A stretch of 64,000 nt of DNA. Source: Variovorax sp. PAMC28562 (GTDB lineage: Bacteria > Pseudomonadota > Gammaproteobacteria > Burkholderiales > Burkholderiaceae_C). This document shows positions 61,418-64,000 of this stretch, piece after piece; positions within the stretch are counted from its first letter, which is position 1; every line of letters begins with the position of its first letter. The stretch is from NCBI RefSeq assembly GCF_014303735.1, contig NZ_CP060296.1, positions 372,001 through 436,000 of the forward strand, written 5' to 3'. A model generated the notes under the pieces. That model saw only the letters and a list, made by a program, of their open reading frames with translations, was not told the DNA's origin and ran no database searches. A program made the translations under genes and the position numbers.

Positions 61418-62767
61418 TTGATTGACAGATTTCTTGCCGCAGAGGAGCTGTTTGCTTCCCGTGTGGCCTACACATTCCGGACGTACCCAAGGCAGATCAC
61501 TGCAGTGATTGCAGCGGTCTTGATGTCCGCAGGCGGTGGTGCATTCGCGGTTGCTTCGCTTGGCCCCGACGCGGCCAAGATTCCGGTAAAGCAGGTGCTT
61601 GAAACGGTGACGCCGCTTGCTGTTTCAACACAGACCGAGGCGCTGGACGCTTTCAGCTTCACCCTGTTCCGCAGCGAAACCACGCGCTCGAGCGATACCG
61701 CTGAAGCGCTGCTCGGGCGCCTCGGCGTAAGCGATCCGGCCGCATCGGCGTACATCCGCGGCAACGCCGAGGCGCGCTCCGCGCTGTTGAGCCGGCCCGG
61801 CCGTACTGTCACTGCCGAAGTGACGCACGAAGATCGGCTCAAGAAGCTGAGTGCACGCTGGATTCCTGACGGCGACGGCTTCAAGCGCCTCGTCGTCGAA
61901 AGCGCGGGCGTCGGCTTCATCATGCGTTCCGAAGCCGACACACTGACCGCCGGTACACGCCTGGCGAGCGGCGTAGTCCGGACGTCGCTCTTTGCGGCAA
62001 CCGACGATGCCAACATTCCCGATGCTGTCGCGAGCCAGTTGGCCGACGTATTCGCGGGAGATGTCGACTTCCGTCAATTGCGCAAGGGCGATCGATTCGC
62101 TGTCGTCTACGAAACCTTCGAAGCCGACGGCCAGTCGATGCGCAGCGGCCGTATTTTGGCGGCGGAGTTCGAAAGCGGCGGCAACATCCACCAGGCGCTG
62201 TGGTTCCAGGAGCCGGGCCGCAAGGGTGGCTACTTCAGGCCGAACGGCGACAGCCTGCGTCACGCGTTCCTGAGTTCGCCGGTCGAGTTTTCGCGCATCT
62301 CCAGCGGTTTCGCGATGCGGATGCACCCGATTTTGAACACCTGGCGTCAACACAACGGCATTGACTTCGCGGCACCTTCGGGCACGGCGGTTCGAGCCGT
62401 CGGCGATGGCGTTGTCGAATTCGCTGGGCAGCAAAGCGGCTACGGCAACATCATCATCGTCAAGCACCGAAACGACCTGAGCACCGTGTATGCGCATCTG
62501 AGCCGCATGGACGTCAAGGTCGGGCAGAGCGTGGCCCAGAGCCAGTTCATCGGTGCTGTCGGCAGTACGGGCTGGGCGACCGGTCCGCATCTGCATTTCG
62601 AGTACCGGGTGAACGGTGAATACACCGACCCGGCGGTCATCGCCAAACAGGACGGCGACATGACGCCGATCGCGGCAGCATCGCGTCCCGCGTTCGAGAA
62701 ATTGGCGGTCGCATCGCGCACCGAATTGGCAGCCGCGTTCTCTGTGGTCCAGGCCAGCGCAGACTGA
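61418..62767 (+). CDS. M23-family peptidoglycan metallopeptidase
   Basis: A 449 aa protein with an N-terminal membrane anchor (YPRQITAVIAAVLMSAGGGAFAVASL), a LysM/OapA-like middle region and a C-terminal M23 domain. The zinc motifs are RMHPILNTWRQHNGIDFAAPSGTAVRAV and TGPHLHFEYRVNGEY (HxxxD and HxH), so it is catalytically intact. It resembles the DD-endopeptidase MepM group that opens cross-links during cell growth. The start is TTG as read; no strong Shine-Dalgarno. anmK follows after 26 nt. Confidence 0.9.
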   Translation: MIDRFLAAEELFASRVAYTFRTYPRQITAVIAAVLMSAGGGAFAVASLGPDAAKIPVKQVLETVTPLAVSTQTEALDAFSFTLFRSETTRSSDTAEALLGRLGVSDPAASAYIRGNAEARSALLSRPGRTVTAEVTHEDRLKKLSARWIPDGDGFKRLVVESAGVGFIMRSEADTLTAGTRLASGVVRTSLFAATDDANIPDAVASQLADVFAGDVDFRQLRKGDRFAVVYETFEADGQSMRSGRILAAEFESGGNIHQALWFQEPGRKGGYFRPNGDSLRHAFLSSPVEFSRISSGFAMRMHPILNTWRQHNGIDFAAPSGTAVRAVGDGVVEFAGQQSGYGNIIIVKHRNDLSTVYAHLSRMDVKVGQSVAQSQFIGAVGSTGWATGPHLHFEYRVNGEYTDPAVIAKQDGDMTPIAAASRPAFEKLAVASRTELAAAFSVVQASAD

Positions 62768-62793
62768 CCGACCGCACCATCGAACACAACAAA

Positions 62794-63933
62794 ATGGCCG
62801 ATCTGCAGATGGCCAACCTGTTCATCGGCTTGATGTCGGGCACTTCGCTCGACGGCGTCGACGGCGTCATCGCCGATTTCTCGGCCGGCGGCATTGCGGT
62901 CAAGGCGCATGCCACGGCGCCGTTTTCGGTCGGACTGCGCACCGAATTGCTGGCGCTGAACACACCCGATGGCGTCAACGAGCTACACCGTGCGGCGCTT
63001 GCAGGCAACGCGCTGGCGCGGGTGTACGCAGCGGTCACGCAGGATTTGCTCGACCACGCTAATGTAGGTGCCGAAGCCATTGCCGCCATCGGGGCCCATG
63101 GCCAGACTGTGCGCCATCGGCCAGGCGAATTCGACGATATTGGCTACACGCTTCAGCTCAACAACCCCGCGCTGCTCGCCGAACTGACCGGCATCGACGT
63201 CGTTGCTGAATTCCGGACCCGCGATGTCGCAGCCGGCGGTCAGGGCGCACCGCTGGTGCCAGCGTTCCATCGCGCGCTGTTCTCGCTAGAAAATGACGCC
63301 GTTGCTGTCCTGAATCTCGGTGGTATTTCCAACCTCAGTTTGCTGCCCGCCACATCGGGCGAAGCGATCACCGTGCTCGGCTTCGATTGCGGCCCCGGCA
63401 ATGCGCTGCTGGACCACTGGTGTCAAACCCACCTGGGCCAGCCATATGACGCTGGCGGCGCTTGGGCTGCCAGTGGGCGAGTGCTACCCGACTTGCTCGA
63501 GCGCCTGCTGCGCGATGCCTACTTTGCCAAGGCGCCTCCGAAAAGCACCGGGCGCGACCGATTCAATCCCACTTGGCTCGCCGCGCAGTTGCAGCACGCC
63601 AGCAGCGCTGATGCCGCGGATGTGCAGGCAACGCTTGCCGAGCTGACCGCCAGTTGCTGTGCCGCGGGCGTGATCCGCTACGGCATCGACAGCAAGACCT
63701 TGATCGTGTGCGGCGGCGGAGCGCTGAACGACCACCTGCTCGCCCGGTTGCGCGCACTTCTCCCCGGTGTCGAGCTGAAGTCGTCGGCTGAACGGGGCCT
63801 GCCACCACAACAGGTCGAAGCGGCAGCATTTGCGTGGCTGGCCCGTTGTACGGTGCGCCGAGAGACGGGCAACCTTGCCAGCGTGACCGGCGCCAAGGGC
63901 GCGCGGGTGCTGGGCGCCATCTACCCTGCTTGA
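62794..63933 (+). CDS. anmK: Anhydro-N-acetylmuramic acid kinase
   Basis: A 379 aa sugar kinase that phosphorylates anhMurNAc released from peptidoglycan, the first step of recycling. The ATP site is FIGLMSGTSLDGVDGVIAD, followed by GAHGQTVRHRPG, LNLGGISNLSLLP, DCGPGNALLDHWCQ and ESVCGGGALND-like VCGGGALNDHLL. It lies after the M23 peptidase gene, a sensible pairing of cell-wall turnover and recycling. Confidence 0.95.
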   Translation: MADLQMANLFIGLMSGTSLDGVDGVIADFSAGGIAVKAHATAPFSVGLRTELLALNTPDGVNELHRAALAGNALARVYAAVTQDLLDHANVGAEAIAAIGAHGQTVRHRPGEFDDIGYTLQLNNPALLAELTGIDVVAEFRTRDVAAGGQGAPLVPAFHRALFSLENDAVAVLNLGGISNLSLLPATSGEAITVLGFDCGPGNALLDHWCQTHLGQPYDAGGAWAASGRVLPDLLERLLRDAYFAKAPPKSTGRDRFNPTWLAAQLQHASSADAADVQATLAELTASCCAAGVIRYGIDSKTLIVCGGGALNDHLLARLRALLPGVELKSSAERGLPPQQVEAAAFAWLARCTVRRETGNLASVTGAKGARVLGAIYPA

Positions 63934-64000
63934 CTGGAGGCCTGCCTGGCCTGGACTTGCTGGTGGACCCAAGCGGCGGCGTGGCGGGTAGCTTGTGCTG

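Overview
The window is a high-GC stretch of bacterial chromosome with the gene content and order of a betaproteobacterium of the order Burkholderiales, most likely family Comamonadaceae (Variovorax-like). The pointers are the rubredoxin / ThiD-like / hemL block, the dusB-fis-purH block, the phoH-ybeY pair, the tyrS / M23 peptidase / anmK block, many four-base ATGA gene overlaps, and a hairpin intergenic repeat that resembles one I recall from this family. No replication origin, rRNA, CRISPR array, integrase, transposase or prophage was seen. One tRNA gene (CAU anticodon) is present.

Layout. 1-8.5 kb is core metabolism: ThiD-like kinase, hemL, cytochrome c, purH, fis, dusB, a YqaA-type membrane protein, a glutathione transferase and ychF. 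8.6-14.6 kb is a complete ribose operon in the order rbsB-A-C-R-K-D, headed by two tandem LacI-type operators. 14.6-24.3 kb holds a MOSC protein, a UbiH-like monooxygenase, dsbC, an M61 peptidase, a CopD-like membrane protein, an enoyl-CoA hydratase, an ECF sigma factor with a Pro/Ala-rich partner, the tRNA and small membrane proteins. 24.3-29.4 kb has NCS2 and NCS1 nucleobase permeases, with a truncated HPP-family ORF, a LysR regulator and a divergent SDR.

29.4-38.4 kb looks accessory. It starts with an HTH-like remnant. It then carries a four-gene cassette of a stand-alone J-domain protein plus three proteins I cannot assign, a ParE/YlcI-type toxin-antitoxin pair and a PQQ-type sugar dehydrogenase. 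It ends with a DUF2239-MATE-GIY-YIG-MarR cluster whose promoter predicts a leaderless mRNA, and a remnant that resembles a molybdenum hydroxylase. 38.4-41.5 kb is an SDR-MFS pair with a divergent LysR regulator.

41.6-51.5 kb is a nine-gene co-directional series: M20 deacetylase, MHS transporter, threonine-dehydratase-like enzyme, ornithine-cyclodeaminase-like enzyme, then livK-H-M-G-F. A divergent XRE-cupin regulator faces it. Together these read as a catabolic and uptake unit for an acylated and/or beta-hydroxy amino acid. 51.5-64 kb returns to housekeeping: an LpxH-like phosphoesterase, ruvAB, phoH-ybeY, a CDF transporter, tyrS, an M23 peptidase and anmK. Among these sit a secreted trypsin-like lipoprotein with DUF5648-like repeats and a FecR/OmpA pair.

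The two most interesting places are the J-domain cassette (29.7-32.6 kb) and the dehydratase / imine-reductase-like catabolic unit (46.2-51.5 kb). All functional calls come from reading translations and motifs by eye; no database search was run.
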